Shown: in pieces, positions 51,030 through 59,707 of the stretch
How the letters are laid out: the number at the start of each line of letters is the position of its first letter
How positions within the stretch are numbered: the first letter of the stretch is position 1
Assembly: GCF_016785185.1 (NCBI RefSeq)
Contig: NZ_JAEKDY010000005.1
Direction: 5' to 3' (one strand)
Origin: Heyndrickxia sporothermodurans
GTDB lineage: Bacteria > Bacillota > Bacilli > Bacillales > Bacillaceae_C
Length of the DNA: 64,000 nt
Made by a program: the position numbers and the translations under genes
The notes under the pieces: model-generated
Database searches by the model: none
What the model saw: the letters and a program-made list of their open reading frames with translations, nothing else
Told to the model about the DNA's origin: nothing

Positions 51030-51879
51030 ATTTTTGTGTATGATAGGAAAAATAACTTCCTAAAATTTTCACCTGACAACCGAGTGATTCAATTTCCTCG
51101 ATTGCATTTTTCACTAACTGATCTTCATATGTTTGATTAATATCAATCATAAAGAAATAATGACCTAAACCCGTTTTCAATGGCCGCGATTCAATTTTAC
51201 TTAAATTTATTTTTCTCCAGGCGAAAGCAGAAAGCACTTGATGTAAAGAGCCGGCCCGATCTGAAGGAAGAGTAACCATTATTGTCGTTTTTTCATATGT
51301 AGACGTAAGCGAAGGTAATATTTCTGTATCATTATGTGCTAAAACGATAAAACGAGTATGATTAAAATCGTAATCATGGATGTTTTCTTTCACGATTTGC
51401 AAGTTATATTTTTCAGCCGCTAATTCATTTGCAATAGCGGCCATGTTCGATTCCGGATGTTCACTTACATATTTAGCGGCAGCTGCCGTTGATGTCATTT
51501 GTTCCAAAGTTACCCCACGAAATTGTTGATGTAAAAATTTATGACATTGGGCAAGTGCATGGGGATGAGATAAAATACGTTCAACCTCATTCCACTTATT
51601 GTATTGCATCGGATGCACCATTAAATGTTGTTGAATAGGAACAATAATTTCTGCTCTAATCGGAGGGTTTGTTTCATGAAATAAATAATCTGTCGTTAGG
51701 TGTACTGACCCTTCTAATGCATTTTCAAAAGGGACAATAGCCATATCGACTTCTTTATTTTTAACGGCCTTGAAGCAATCGGGAATCGTTGTATAAGCTA
51801 TTCGTTCAACATCAGGAAATGCATTTTGGACTGCTATATCTGTAAAAGTGGCTTTTGGACCTAAATATCCTGCTCTCAT
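51028..51879 (-). CDS. pheA: Prephenate dehydratase
   Basis: Converts prephenate to phenylpyruvate in phenylalanine synthesis. The 283-residue monofunctional enzyme begins RAGYLGPKATFTDIAVQ. PFENALEGSVHLTTDYL, RILSHPHALAQCHKFL and the catalytic TRFIVLA segment follow. A C-terminal ACT domain binds phenylalanine, with the ESRPLKTGLGHYFFMIDI motif. It is 31 bases downstream of the ACT protein pheB, as in Bacillus subtilis. Confidence 0.97.
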   Translation of the reverse strand: MRAGYLGPKATFTDIAVQNAFPDVERIAYTTIPDCFKAVKNKEVDMAIVPFENALEGSVHLTTDYLFHETNPPIRAEIIVPIQQHLMVHPMQYNKWNEVERILSHPHALAQCHKFLHQQFRGVTLEQMTSTAAAAKYVSEHPESNMAAIANELAAEKYNLQIVKENIHDYDFNHTRFIVLAHNDTEILPSLTSTYEKTTIMVTLPSDRAGSLHQVLSAFAWRKINLSKIESRPLKTGLGHYFFMIDINQTYEDQLVKNAIEEIESLGCQVKILGSYFSYHTQK

Positions 51880-51910
51880 CTAAAAAATTCCCCCTCTCGA
51901 TCCCCCACTA

Positions 51911-52366
51911 TCATGCTCCGGAACCTAAAATTTCCACCTTATCAATAAAATCCAAACGACGTAATTTCGATAATAATTCATCAAGATCAATCGTTATATC
52001 TGTTACTTCTAATGTAATCGTCACATTCGCACGTCCCTGTATCGGAATTGTTTGATGGATAGTTAATACATTACACGAATGATTAGCGATGACGCCAAGT
52101 AATTCAAACAGTGTCCCTGACCGATCTTCTAAGTGGAAAAACAAAGTAATCATTCGTTCTTTAACGATCGAATGGAAAGGAAATACAGTGTCCCGGTATT
52201 TATAAAAGGCACTGCGACTTAAATCAACGCTTTGTGCTGCATCTGCTACAGAATCAGCTTTTCCGCGCTCTATAAGTTCTTTTACTTCCAACGTTTTTTT
52301 CATTGCCTCAGGCAACACATCTTCACGGACGAGAATGAATTTATAGTCTATCTCTTTTTTCCCCAA
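51911..52366 (-). CDS. pheB: ACT domain protein PheB
   Basis: Regulatory-type protein of 151 residues in the UPF0735/PheB family. The N-terminal half has a helix-turn-helix-like stretch (ADSVADAAQSVDLSRSAFYKYRDTVFP). The C-terminal half is an ACT domain (ITLFFHLEDRSGTLFELLGVIANHSCNVLTIHQ) ending VEILGSGA. It probably senses an amino acid, but its exact function is unsettled. The TTG start follows GGGGGAGTGACC. The upstream 12 codons in frame are unsupported. It lies between obgE and pheA. Confidence 0.93.
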   Translation of the reverse strand: MGKKEIDYKFILVREDVLPEAMKKTLEVKELIERGKADSVADAAQSVDLSRSAFYKYRDTVFPFHSIVKERMITLFFHLEDRSGTLFELLGVIANHSCNVLTIHQTIPIQGRANVTITLEVTDITIDLDELLSKLRRLDFIDKVEILGSGA

Positions 52367-52472
52367 GGTCACTCCCCCAATACAAAATACAAAGCGTTCC
52401 ATCGCATTATATATAGCAATTGGCTAGTTATTTATTTGTCTAAAGCTCAATTACTATTTTATTATTGAAAGA

Positions 52473-53765
52473 TTATTCAACAAATTCGAATTCATAATCC
52501 ATAATTTTCACAATATCCCCATTAGACGCGCCACGCTGTCTTAATGCATCATCGATGCCCATTGAACGTAATTGTCGAGCAAATCTTCTAACCGATTCAT
52601 CTCGTGAAAAATTAGTCATTTTAAATAATTTTTCTAATTTATCTCCTGTCACAACAAAGCTTCCATCAGGATCCCTCGTAATATCAAACTCTTGTTCTTG
52701 TTTTTCATACTTATATACAACCCGCTGTTCTTCCTCTTTTTCTTTTTCAAGTTCATGTAATGGAAATTCCGGTGTTGTTTCAAGTAAATCCGCAATTGCA
52801 AATAGTAAATCTCGTAAGCCTTGTCTTGTAATCGCAGAAATTGGATAGATTGGATAGTCTTCCTTCAGCTGCTCTTTAAATTTAGCGAGATTTTCTTCCG
52901 CATCTGGCATGTCCATCTTATTTGCAACGATTATTTGCGGTCTTTCCATCAATCGTAAGTTGTATTCTTTTAATTCTTGGTTAATCGTGACATAATCTTG
53001 ATACGGATCTCTTCCTTCAAGTCCTGACATATCTATAACATGGACGATTACTCTCGTTCTCTCAATATGTCGAAGAAATTGATGACCAAGTCCAACCCCT
53101 TCATGGGCACCTTCAATTAAGCCCGGTAAATCGGCCATTACAAAGCTGCGACCATCTTCTGTTTCGACTACGCCTAAATTAGGAACAATTGTCGTAAAAT
53201 GATATTCAGCTATTTTCGGTTTCGCTGCAGAAACGATTGATAATAAGGTTGATTTACCGACACTTGGGAACCCTACTAATCCGACATCGGCCAACACCTT
53301 TAATTCAAGAACGATATATCGTTCTTGTCCCGGTTCACCATTTTCCGATATTTCCGGTGCCGGGTTCGCCGGTGTCGCAAAGCGAATATTTCCACGACCG
53401 CCACGACCACCTTTTGCTACAACAGCACGGTCTCCGTGTTTGGTTAAATCAGCGATGATTTCTTTTGTGTCATCATCAATAACTACTGTACCTGGAGGAA
53501 CTTTCACAACCATATCTTCTGCGCCGCGGCCGTGCTGTCCTTTTGACATGCCATGTTCCCCGCGATCGGCTTTAAAATGTCGTTGATAACGGAAATCCAT
53601 TAATGTTCTTAACCCTTCTTCGACGACAAATATTACGTCTGCACCTCTTCCGCCATCACCACCAGCGGGACCACCTTTAGGAACATATTTTTCCCTTCGG
53701 AAGGCGACCATACCGTTTCCGCCATCGCCACCCTTAACAAATATTTTCACCTGATCTACAAACAT
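52473..53765 (-). CDS. obgE: GTPase ObgE/CgtA
   Basis: Essential GTPase of 430 residues involved in 50S assembly, stress signalling and sporulation initiation. The glycine-rich Obg fold spans residues 1-158 (GGDGGNGMVAFRREKYVPKGGPAGGDGG). The G domain has LVGFPSVGKST, the switch FTTIVPNLG, DLPGLIEGAHEGVGLG and NKMD. A C-terminal OCT domain follows from about 345. It sits downstream of spo0B, the pairing known from Bacillus subtilis, and 45 bases separate them. Confidence 0.98.
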   Translation of the reverse strand: MFVDQVKIFVKGGDGGNGMVAFRREKYVPKGGPAGGDGGRGADVIFVVEEGLRTLMDFRYQRHFKADRGEHGMSKGQHGRGAEDMVVKVPPGTVVIDDDTKEIIADLTKHGDRAVVAKGGRGGRGNIRFATPANPAPEISENGEPGQERYIVLELKVLADVGLVGFPSVGKSTLLSIVSAAKPKIAEYHFTTIVPNLGVVETEDGRSFVMADLPGLIEGAHEGVGLGHQFLRHIERTRVIVHVIDMSGLEGRDPYQDYVTINQELKEYNLRLMERPQIIVANKMDMPDAEENLAKFKEQLKEDYPIYPISAITRQGLRDLLFAIADLLETTPEFPLHELEKEKEEEQRVVYKYEKQEQEFDITRDPDGSFVVTGDKLEKLFKMTNFSRDESVRRFARQLRSMGIDDALRQRGASNGDIVKIMDYEFEFVE

Positions 53766-53810
53766 AGAAGTACCACCCTTATAATTATAATACTGTTATA
53801 TCAATGTGAA

Positions 53811-54344
53811 TTACATGATTATTTCAACAGAAAAATAGGTTGAATTTATTTTATTTATGTTTACACTCTTAATCATTTTTTCTTGATTATTTAACCATTT
53901 TTTTAATAATTCCTGCCCATTTTCTTTTATTGTTCCATTAAATTCGAAATCAAAACGTATTTGGCCCTGATATTGTTCAAATGCAATGGATAAATTATTT
54001 TCTTGTAAAGGAACTACGACTTTTTCTAAAGTGAGGAAAAATGATTGAATCCAATTTGATAACATTTGGTCATCGACGGTTAACTCCCCATTTTCACTTA
54101 ATATTTCATAATCAATTTGAAATGGATGGGGTTCCCAGTTAAATGTAAGTAGGATTTCTGCAAAGTGAGGGAGTTTTAAATTCGATAGTCTTGATTCTTG
54201 TTGTGCTTCTACTATCATTTTGTCCATTATTCGATTCACATTGTCTAGTTTATTCAATGCAATATTTCCTTTAATAAGCTGAAGCTGATTCATCCAATCA
54301 TGGCGTGCATGTCGAAGAACTTCAACAATCGTCCACTTTTCCAT
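53811..54344 (-). CDS. spo0B: Sporulation phosphotransferase Spo0B
   Basis: Phosphorelay protein of 177 residues that passes phosphate from Spo0F to Spo0A. A helical hairpin carries the active His in LRHARHDWMNQLQLIKGNIAL; the phosphorylated residue should be His15, in the RHDWMN motif. The remainder is a degenerate histidine-kinase ATPase-like domain with no recognisable N or G boxes, as expected for this family. It is slightly shorter than the Bacillus subtilis protein at the N-terminus. It is directly upstream of obgE. Confidence 0.92.
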   Translation of the reverse strand: MEKWTIVEVLRHARHDWMNQLQLIKGNIALNKLDNVNRIMDKMIVEAQQESRLSNLKLPHFAEILLTFNWEPHPFQIDYEILSENGELTVDDQMLSNWIQSFFLTLEKVVVPLQENNLSIAFEQYQGQIRFDFEFNGTIKENGQELLKKWLNNQEKMIKSVNINKINSTYFSVEIIM

Positions 54345-54426
54345 TTAATTGACTCTCCTAATACATACATTCTTATCGTTCTTTTGATAGTATATCAAAA
54401 GTAAATATTTATTGCATTTCTAGTAT

Positions 54427-54466
54427 AAAAAAAACTCTAACCGATAAGATCGATTAGAGTTTTTTA
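54427..54466 (-). terminator. Terminator of the rplU-prp-rpmA operon
   Basis: AAAACTCTAA and TTAGAGTTTT arms with an inner CG pairing, flanked by A and T tracts, ten bases past the rpmA stop. Confidence 0.88.
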
Positions 54467-54475
54467 ATCGTCATA

Positions 54476-54766
54476 TTAAGCTTCTTGTGCAACAGGATAT
54501 ACGCTCACTTTTTTCTTGTCGCGGCCCATACGTTCGAAACGTACGATACCATCAACTTTTGCATAAAGTGTATCATCTCCGCCACGGCCAACGTTTTCAC
54601 CTGGATAGATTTTAGTTCCGCGTTGACGGTAAAGGATGGATCCACCAGTTACCAATTGACCGTCCGCACGCTTAGCGCCTAAACGCTTAGCGATAGAGTC
54701 ACGACCGTTCTTAGTAGAACCTACTCCCTTTTTAGATGCGAAAAATTGAAGATCTAATCTTAACAT
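54476..54766 (-). CDS. rpmA: 50S ribosomal protein L27 (with Prp-cleaved leader)
   Basis: Ribosomal protein of 96 residues. The N-terminus MLRLDLQFFASKKGVGST carries the Firmicutes extension that must be removed by the protease Prp before Ala to expose the functional end. The body contains GRDSIAKRLGAKRADGQ and GTKIYPGENVGRGGDDTLYA. The ATG lies behind GGAGGTGGAACAA. A GTG three codons earlier belongs to that Shine-Dalgarno. It lies last in the operon with rplU and prp. Confidence 0.98.
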   Translation of the reverse strand: MLRLDLQFFASKKGVGSTKNGRDSIAKRLGAKRADGQLVTGGSILYRQRGTKIYPGENVGRGGDDTLYAKVDGIVRFERMGRDKKKVSVYPVAQEA

Positions 54767-54778
54767 TTGTTCCACCTC

Positions 54779-55108
54779 CTACCTGAAGGTTATTTTAATA
54801 TATTTACCATAATCGCGTTCAATCGTTTGTAATGAAACGACCATACCTTGTAACAGTAATTGTACTTTCGCTTCCTCATCCGAAGGTAACTGCTCAGGAA
54901 TTGTACATTCAAGATATCCGCCATTTGATTGTTTAATCAAAGGTTCAATCTTAGTCAATTCCATAATCGCATTAATCGCACCGAATGAAACGGCTGAAGC
55001 ACCTGCACAAACGATATCTTGGCCTTTCGTAGCAAAATCTGCATGACCTTTCATCGTAAAGGATGAAATTTTCCGATTAGATGTTTGCCGGATTTGAACA
55101 TGTATCAT
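54779..55108 (-). CDS. prp: Ribosomal-processing cysteine protease Prp
   Basis: Protease of 109 residues (YsxB family) that cleaves the N-terminal leader of L27. The catalytic pair is visible as His22 in MKGHADFATKG and Cys34 in DIVCAGASAVSFG. It sits between rplU and rpmA with gaps of about 12 bases, matching its role on L27, whose cleavage motif is present next door. Confidence 0.96.
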   Translation of the reverse strand: MIHVQIRQTSNRKISSFTMKGHADFATKGQDIVCAGASAVSFGAINAIMELTKIEPLIKQSNGGYLECTIPEQLPSDEEAKVQLLLQGMVVSLQTIERDYGKYIKITFR

Positions 55109-55120
55109 GCACAGTCACCC

Positions 55121-55429
55121 TTATGCATTGATTTTTTCAATTACAACTTGTGTAAATGGTTGACGGTGACCTTGTTTTTTGTGATAGTTTTTCTTTGGCT
55201 TATATTTGAAAACAACCAATTTCTTAGAACGTCCTTGTTTTTGAACTTTCGCAGTTACAGTTGCTCCAGCAACAAGAGGACTTCCAACTTTTACAGAGTC
55301 GCCACCTACGAAAAGAACTTTGTCGAAAGTAACAGTTTCACCTTCAGCAACATTCAATTTTTCGATTGTGATAGCTTGGCCTTCTTCAACTTTGATTTGT
55401 TTTCCACCAGTTTCAATAATCGCGTACAT
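55121..55429 (-). CDS. rplU: 50S ribosomal protein L21
   Basis: Ribosomal protein of 102 residues. The start MYAIIETGGKQIKVEEGQ and the end KKNYHKKQGHRQPFTQVVIEKI are typical. The ATG follows AAGGAGGTGCAAGT. It is the first gene of the L21-Prp-L27 operon and is preceded by the conserved L21 leader RNA. Confidence 0.98.
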   Translation of the reverse strand: MYAIIETGGKQIKVEEGQAITIEKLNVAEGETVTFDKVLFVGGDSVKVGSPLVAGATVTAKVQKQGRSKKLVVFKYKPKKNYHKKQGHRQPFTQVVIEKINA

Positions 55430-55437
55430 ACTTGCAC

Positions 55438-55540
55438 CTCCTTAATAAACTCAGACTCGCCAAAAGCAGGCGTTTTGCCAATTAGCAAACACTTAAAACC
55501 TGAATTGTGCGGTTGTAGCACGGGTGCTACAAACATAACA
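55438..55540 (-). promoter_or_regulatory. L21 leader RNA
   Basis: Untranslated leader upstream of rplU. A first hairpin GTAGCACCCGTGCTAC (55515-55530) is followed by a second, with GGCAAAACGCC near 55470 and GCCTGCTTTTGGCGAG pairing options, ending at the rplU Shine-Dalgarno. Sequence and position match the Firmicutes L21 leader, believed to mediate autoregulation by L21. The boundaries are approximate. Confidence 0.85.
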
Positions 55541-55570
55541 TTAAAATCTTATCAAAATGAGACTCTTATG

Positions 55571-57046
55571 TCAATATCCGTTATTCATCTTTGCGGATAT
55601 TTCTTTTCTCGATCCAAAATGACGTATGTAATAGATTGGGCGGCAGGATGGTATAATTGAAAAGAAGAGCTGTACATGTAATGACTGTTCAATTCTTTTT
55701 AAATGAACATTATTTTCCCCGCAAAAAATTGTTTTTACCTCATCCGTTAATTCAATTAAAACAGCTTCATGTTCTTTAAAAGGCTTTTCCAAAAGTTCTC
55801 TTTCTAAGCGAAAAGCCATTGTTTCAGGACTTTCCACCTTGCCTCTTCCTGCACAAACCGGACATTGTGTTAAAAGTGTTTCAGCTAGTGATTTCTTTGT
55901 TTTTTTGCGAGTCAGTTGGAAGATCCCTAGTGTTGTAAACCCAACTAGTCTTGTATATTTAGAATCCTTCTTTACTTCCTCTTCAATCGTTTTTTGAACG
56001 AGCTGGCGATGTTTTTCATTTTTCATATCTATAAAATCAACTAATATTATGCCGCCGTAATCTCTAATGATTAATTGCCTGACCATTTCCTTAGCAGCTA
56101 AAATATTCGTCTGCAAAACTGTATCTTGAAAGTCCTTTGTACCGGAAAATTTCCCCGTATTCACATCAATGCTAACAAGCGCTTCTGTTTCATCTATAAC
56201 AAGATACGAACCATTTTCAAGCCATATTACCCGCCTTAATGATTTCTCAATTTCCGATTCAATTTTATATGTCGCAAAGATGTTTTCATCACTATAATGA
56301 AAGGAGAATTCCCATTCCGATGAATGATGATTTTGTTTTAAACGTTGCAATAATTGTTGATCATCTGAAATGACCTTCCCATTCGTTAAGTGGGTTAGCT
56401 CATTCATTAGTTCATTTTCAAACATTGAAGATTTTTCTAGTAGTGCAGGTGGTTTTAGATTATACGATTCTTTAATGATGTACACATATTTTTGACGAAG
56501 CATGTTTAATTCGGAAAGCCATTCTTCTTCACTCGAATGGAATGCATTCGTTCGAATAATAAAGCCTTCATGTTTCATTTGATGTTTTTGTACTAAAGTT
56601 CGCCATTTTCTTCTGCTCTCTTCATCACCCTTTTTAGATACTGCTATATAACCTCCTTCAGGAATGTATACCATTCTCTTCCCTGAAAGTTCAATAACGG
56701 CTGTTAACAATGGCCCTTTTATCGTTGTTTCATCTTTTTTTACTTGGACAATAAGCTTTTCGCCTTTTTGAACAAATTTCGAAATAGAAAGATATTGTTT
56801 ATTAGGATCTTCATTTTGTATGTATGATGGGAGCTGATCACGATGAACATACCCATGTTTATCCGTCCCGATATCTACAAAACAGGCATTCATTCCATTT
56901 TTAACATCGATAACTTTTCCAACATATATATTACCAACTTTTGTCTCATCTTGTGGCTGTTCAATAAATATTTTGGTAACTTTATCGTTTTCTACTGTCG
57001 CAAATCTTTTTTCTGATGTTTTATAATTAATAACTATTTCATTCAT
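55571..57046 (-). CDS. rng: Ribonuclease E/G family protein
   Basis: Endoribonuclease of 491 residues. An S1 RNA-binding domain at the N-terminus (VGNIYVGKVIDVKNGMNACFVDIGTDKHGYVH) is followed by the RNase H-like part. The DNase I-like catalytic region carries the metal Asp residues in LVSIDVNTGKF and GGIILVDFIDMKNEKHR. The zinc-link CPVCAGRGKV is intact. Bacillus subtilis lacks this enzyme, but other Bacillaceae carry it at this site, between spoIVFB and rplU. I used the second of two adjacent ATG codons behind GGTAGGTGCAAG. The upstream frame extension is unsupported. Confidence 0.92.
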   Translation of the reverse strand: MNEIVINYKTSEKRFATVENDKVTKIFIEQPQDETKVGNIYVGKVIDVKNGMNACFVDIGTDKHGYVHRDQLPSYIQNEDPNKQYLSISKFVQKGEKLIVQVKKDETTIKGPLLTAVIELSGKRMVYIPEGGYIAVSKKGDEESRRKWRTLVQKHQMKHEGFIIRTNAFHSSEEEWLSELNMLRQKYVYIIKESYNLKPPALLEKSSMFENELMNELTHLTNGKVISDDQQLLQRLKQNHHSSEWEFSFHYSDENIFATYKIESEIEKSLRRVIWLENGSYLVIDETEALVSIDVNTGKFSGTKDFQDTVLQTNILAAKEMVRQLIIRDYGGIILVDFIDMKNEKHRQLVQKTIEEEVKKDSKYTRLVGFTTLGIFQLTRKKTKKSLAETLLTQCPVCAGRGKVESPETMAFRLERELLEKPFKEHEAVLIELTDEVKTIFCGENNVHLKRIEQSLHVQLFFSIIPSCRPIYYIRHFGSRKEISAKMNNGY

Positions 57047-57076
57047 CATCTTGCACCTACCCTTAATAAGCAATAA

Positions 57077-57100
57077 AGCCCGCTCATATATAGGCAGGCT
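57077..57100 (-). terminator. Terminator-like hairpin after spoIVFB
   Basis: AGCCTGC and GCGGGCT arms around a 10-nt A/T loop followed by TTTATTGCTTATT on the minus strand, between spoIVFB and rng. Confidence 0.65.
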
Positions 57101-57146
57101 AGTTATAACTTTAAATAGGTTTAAATGATTCGTCAAGGGACACCAG

Positions 57147-58013
57147 TTAATAGCTATACATAAGGTCTTTCACTTTGGCGTCTATTTGCTTTTCTGCAAA
57201 ATAAGCATGCAATACTTCATTCTCATCAAGATGGCCGATTTCTTTCCCATCCTTCATAATTAAAAGCGGATGCTTTTTCCCACGTTGAAATTTTTCCAAT
57301 ACTTCATAGAGGAATTCTTCGCCATTTATATTAAGAGGGCGCAATCGTTTAAAATCCATTTTCTTCCCATAATATCGTTCCAATAAAAATCGCATAAAAA
57401 CAAAATTCATTTGTTTCCATTCAGCCCATAAGGAAATGTACAAATATATGACGACAATCCAAATATTTAAATTAAACGGAGTAATAATTATACTAATTAC
57501 ATGGAAAATTAGTAAAAAAAGTAAAGAAATAAATAAAGTTATCCGTATTGCCTGCAAAAATGGCTTATTGACCGAAAATAAAAGATGCAAAAGTTTACCT
57601 CCGTCTAATGGCCAAATAGGTAGTAAATTGAATAGTAATATCATTAAATTATAGTCCATAAATGTCTGAAAGAAGCTAATCGAAATAATATGCATTTTGA
57701 ATAAAACAAACATTACTATTGCAAGCCACACGTGTTGAATCGGTCCAGCAAGGATGACAAGCAGTTCTTCTTTTAGCGGTCTATTACCGTGTTCATCCAT
57801 TTCCGCTACACCGCCGAATGGCAGTATAGAGATTTTTTTTATTCTCCAAGAAAAAAAATGGGCCATGATACTATGTCCCATTTCATGGATAAAAAGAATA
57901 CTAAATAATATTAATAATTCATGAAACCGGGCAGTTATGACAGCAATCCCTACGATAATCCAAAATAATGGATGAATATGAATTTTTCGTAACAGCCCTA
58001 TGAAATTATTCAA
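57147..58013 (-). CDS. spoIVFB: Intramembrane metalloprotease SpoIVFB
   Basis: Site-2-type protease of 288 residues that cleaves pro-sigma-K in the mother cell. The zinc motif HEMGH is at residues 43-47 in a membrane helix. The third ligand region is LPIWPLDGGKLLHLL. Six or so hydrophobic segments are followed by a C-terminal CBS-like domain (GKKHPLLIMKDGKEIGHLDENEVLHAYF). The TTG start follows CAGGTGATAAAA and overlaps the spoIVFA stop by 8 bases, as in other sporeformers. Confidence 0.95.
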   Translation of the reverse strand: MNNFIGLLRKIHIHPLFWIIVGIAVITARFHELLILFSILFIHEMGHSIMAHFFSWRIKKISILPFGGVAEMDEHGNRPLKEELLVILAGPIQHVWLAIVMFVLFKMHIISISFFQTFMDYNLMILLFNLLPIWPLDGGKLLHLLFSVNKPFLQAIRITLFISLLFLLIFHVISIIITPFNLNIWIVVIYLYISLWAEWKQMNFVFMRFLLERYYGKKMDFKRLRPLNINGEEFLYEVLEKFQRGKKHPLLIMKDGKEIGHLDENEVLHAYFAEKQIDAKVKDLMYSY

Positions 58014-58773
58014 ATTTTATCACCTGTATCGGATCGATAAATTTCTTTCCTTGCTTGATTGCAAAATAGAATTCTCCTGTTAGACCATCTGCTGCATTTG
58101 AAACAGTCCCGACTTTTTTGCCCGTATGCACTTCTTCATATTCTTTCACTTGAATTGTTTCTAAATTTCCATACCATGATTCAGTCATATCCGGATGCTG
58201 TATGATGACAGTCTTACCAAGGTCTTCTTTTTTACCGGCAAAAATTACTTTTCCTCCATCCATTGCATCAACTGATTCATCAGATTTTGTTTCAATCATT
58301 ACACCGCGTCCGTCAGCGGAAAAATTCGTAAGAACCTTTCCAGATGCAGGCATCACATAATCCTCCTTAGCGATTGAGTTATTGTCTTTCCCATCATTTT
58401 TAATCGGAAATAAGGCTAAAGGTTTTCCGAATTGTTTTTCATACCAGTTTGAAACTGCTGCAAATTGAAACTCTGAGGTCATCGTATTATTCACAAAGCT
58501 TTTTACCTGATCAAGCTTCGGAGTCGAACTTTTAAATACAATCGCTACAAAGAGAACTAAAACCGCTGAAACTAATATTTTAAATAGGAATAGTTCTTTA
58601 TTCCATAAAGGATGTACTTTACTAGGTGGATCTGCCTCAAAAATCGGATAATCATCAAACTCATCCCTATAGGGAGGAGAAGAAATTTGCTTACTCTCTT
58701 TTTTTCGTGGATATGATTTTGTTTTCCTTTTTTTAGCCATTTGTCGCCGTATTTCATCCGCACGATTTCCCAT
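58006..58773 (-). CDS. spoIVFA: SpoIVFA, degenerate M23-domain regulator of SpoIVFB
   Basis: Bitopic membrane protein of 255 residues that anchors and, with BofA, inhibits SpoIVFB. A basic N-terminal region and one membrane helix (LFLFKILVSAVLVLFVAIVF) precede a LytM/M23 fold at the C-terminus (KVLTNFSADGRGVMIETKSDESVDAMDGGKVIFAG). The HxH zinc motif of active M23 peptidases is replaced by EFYFAI, so it should be catalytically dead, as known for this family. It overlaps spoIVFB by 8 bases. Confidence 0.95.
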   Translation of the reverse strand: MGNRADEIRRQMAKKRKTKSYPRKKESKQISSPPYRDEFDDYPIFEADPPSKVHPLWNKELFLFKILVSAVLVLFVAIVFKSSTPKLDQVKSFVNNTMTSEFQFAAVSNWYEKQFGKPLALFPIKNDGKDNNSIAKEDYVMPASGKVLTNFSADGRGVMIETKSDESVDAMDGGKVIFAGKKEDLGKTVIIQHPDMTESWYGNLETIQVKEYEEVHTGKKVGTVSNAADGLTGEFYFAIKQGKKFIDPIQVIKFE

Positions 58774-58863
58774 CCGATCACCATTCTCCCTTAAACAGTT
58801 TGTACTATTCTATGATGAGCTTTTGCACGATATGACAAGCTATCTATTTTTCTTTTAATATGC

Positions 58864-58891
58864 AAAAAGACCTTCCATTATTGGAAGGTCT
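58864..58891 (-). terminator. Terminator of the mre-min operon
   Basis: Perfect 10-bp arms AGACCTTCCA and TGGAAGGTCT around 4 nt, followed by T5 on the minus strand, seven bases past the minD stop. Confidence 0.92.
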
Positions 58892-58898
58892 AAATAAT

Positions 58899-59705
58899 TT
58901 AAGCCTTTACACCGAAAAGCCTTTTAATTTTGGCAAATACTCCCGGTTTATTCTCTTCTAATTGTTGCAACGGAATGGATTCACCAAGAATTCTTCGAGC
59001 AATATTTCGATAAGCGATTGATGCTTTACTATTAGGATTTAATGCAATTGGCTCGCCTTGATTCGAACACTTAATAACTTCCTCATCATCTAAAACGATT
59101 CCAATTAAATCTATCGAAAGATGGCTGGTAATTTCATCAATATCCAACATTTCTCCACTTGACATCATATGGTTTCGAATTCGATTAATGACTAATTTTG
59201 GTGGTTCGATTTGTTCCTCTTTTTCTAGTAAACCGATAATTCGATCAGCATCACGCACGGCAGATACTTCCGGTGTTGTAACTACGATCGCTCGATCTGC
59301 TCCTGCAACAGCATTTTTATAACCTTGTTCAATGCCGGCCGGGCAATCAATTATAATATAATCATATTCCTGTTTTAACTCACCAATTAGTTTTTTCATT
59401 TGCTCGGGATTTACCGCTGATTTATCACTTGTTTGAGCGGCAGGGAGAAGAAATAACTTATCTTCAAATCTTTTATCCTTTACTAATGCTTGATGGGGTT
59501 TACAACGGCCATTCACAACATCTACCAAATCGTAAATAATTCGATTTTCTAAGCCTAACACGACATCCAAGTTTCGAAGACCGATATCGGTGTCAACAAG
59601 ACACACCTTCTTTCCTTGGAGGGCAAGTGCAGTGCCTAAATTAGCAGATGTGGTCGTTTTTCCGACTCCACCTTTACCGGAAGTTATAACGATTGCCTCA
59701 CCCAT
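58899..59705 (-). CDS. minD: Septum site-determining ATPase MinD
   Basis: Deviant Walker A ATPase of 268 residues that recruits MinC to the membrane. The P-loop SGKGGVGKTTTSANLG is at residues 9-24. The switch and Walker B appear as LVDTDIGLRNLD and IIIDCPAGIEQG. An amphipathic membrane-targeting helix ends the protein (GVFAKIKRLFGVKA). It lies 2 bases downstream of minC. Confidence 0.98.
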   Translation of the reverse strand: MGEAIVITSGKGGVGKTTTSANLGTALALQGKKVCLVDTDIGLRNLDVVLGLENRIIYDLVDVVNGRCKPHQALVKDKRFEDKLFLLPAAQTSDKSAVNPEQMKKLIGELKQEYDYIIIDCPAGIEQGYKNAVAGADRAIVVTTPEVSAVRDADRIIGLLEKEEQIEPPKLVINRIRNHMMSSGEMLDIDEITSHLSIDLIGIVLDDEEVIKCSNQGEPIALNPNSKASIAYRNIARRILGESIPLQQLEENKPGVFAKIKRLFGVKA

Positions 59706-59707
59706 GA

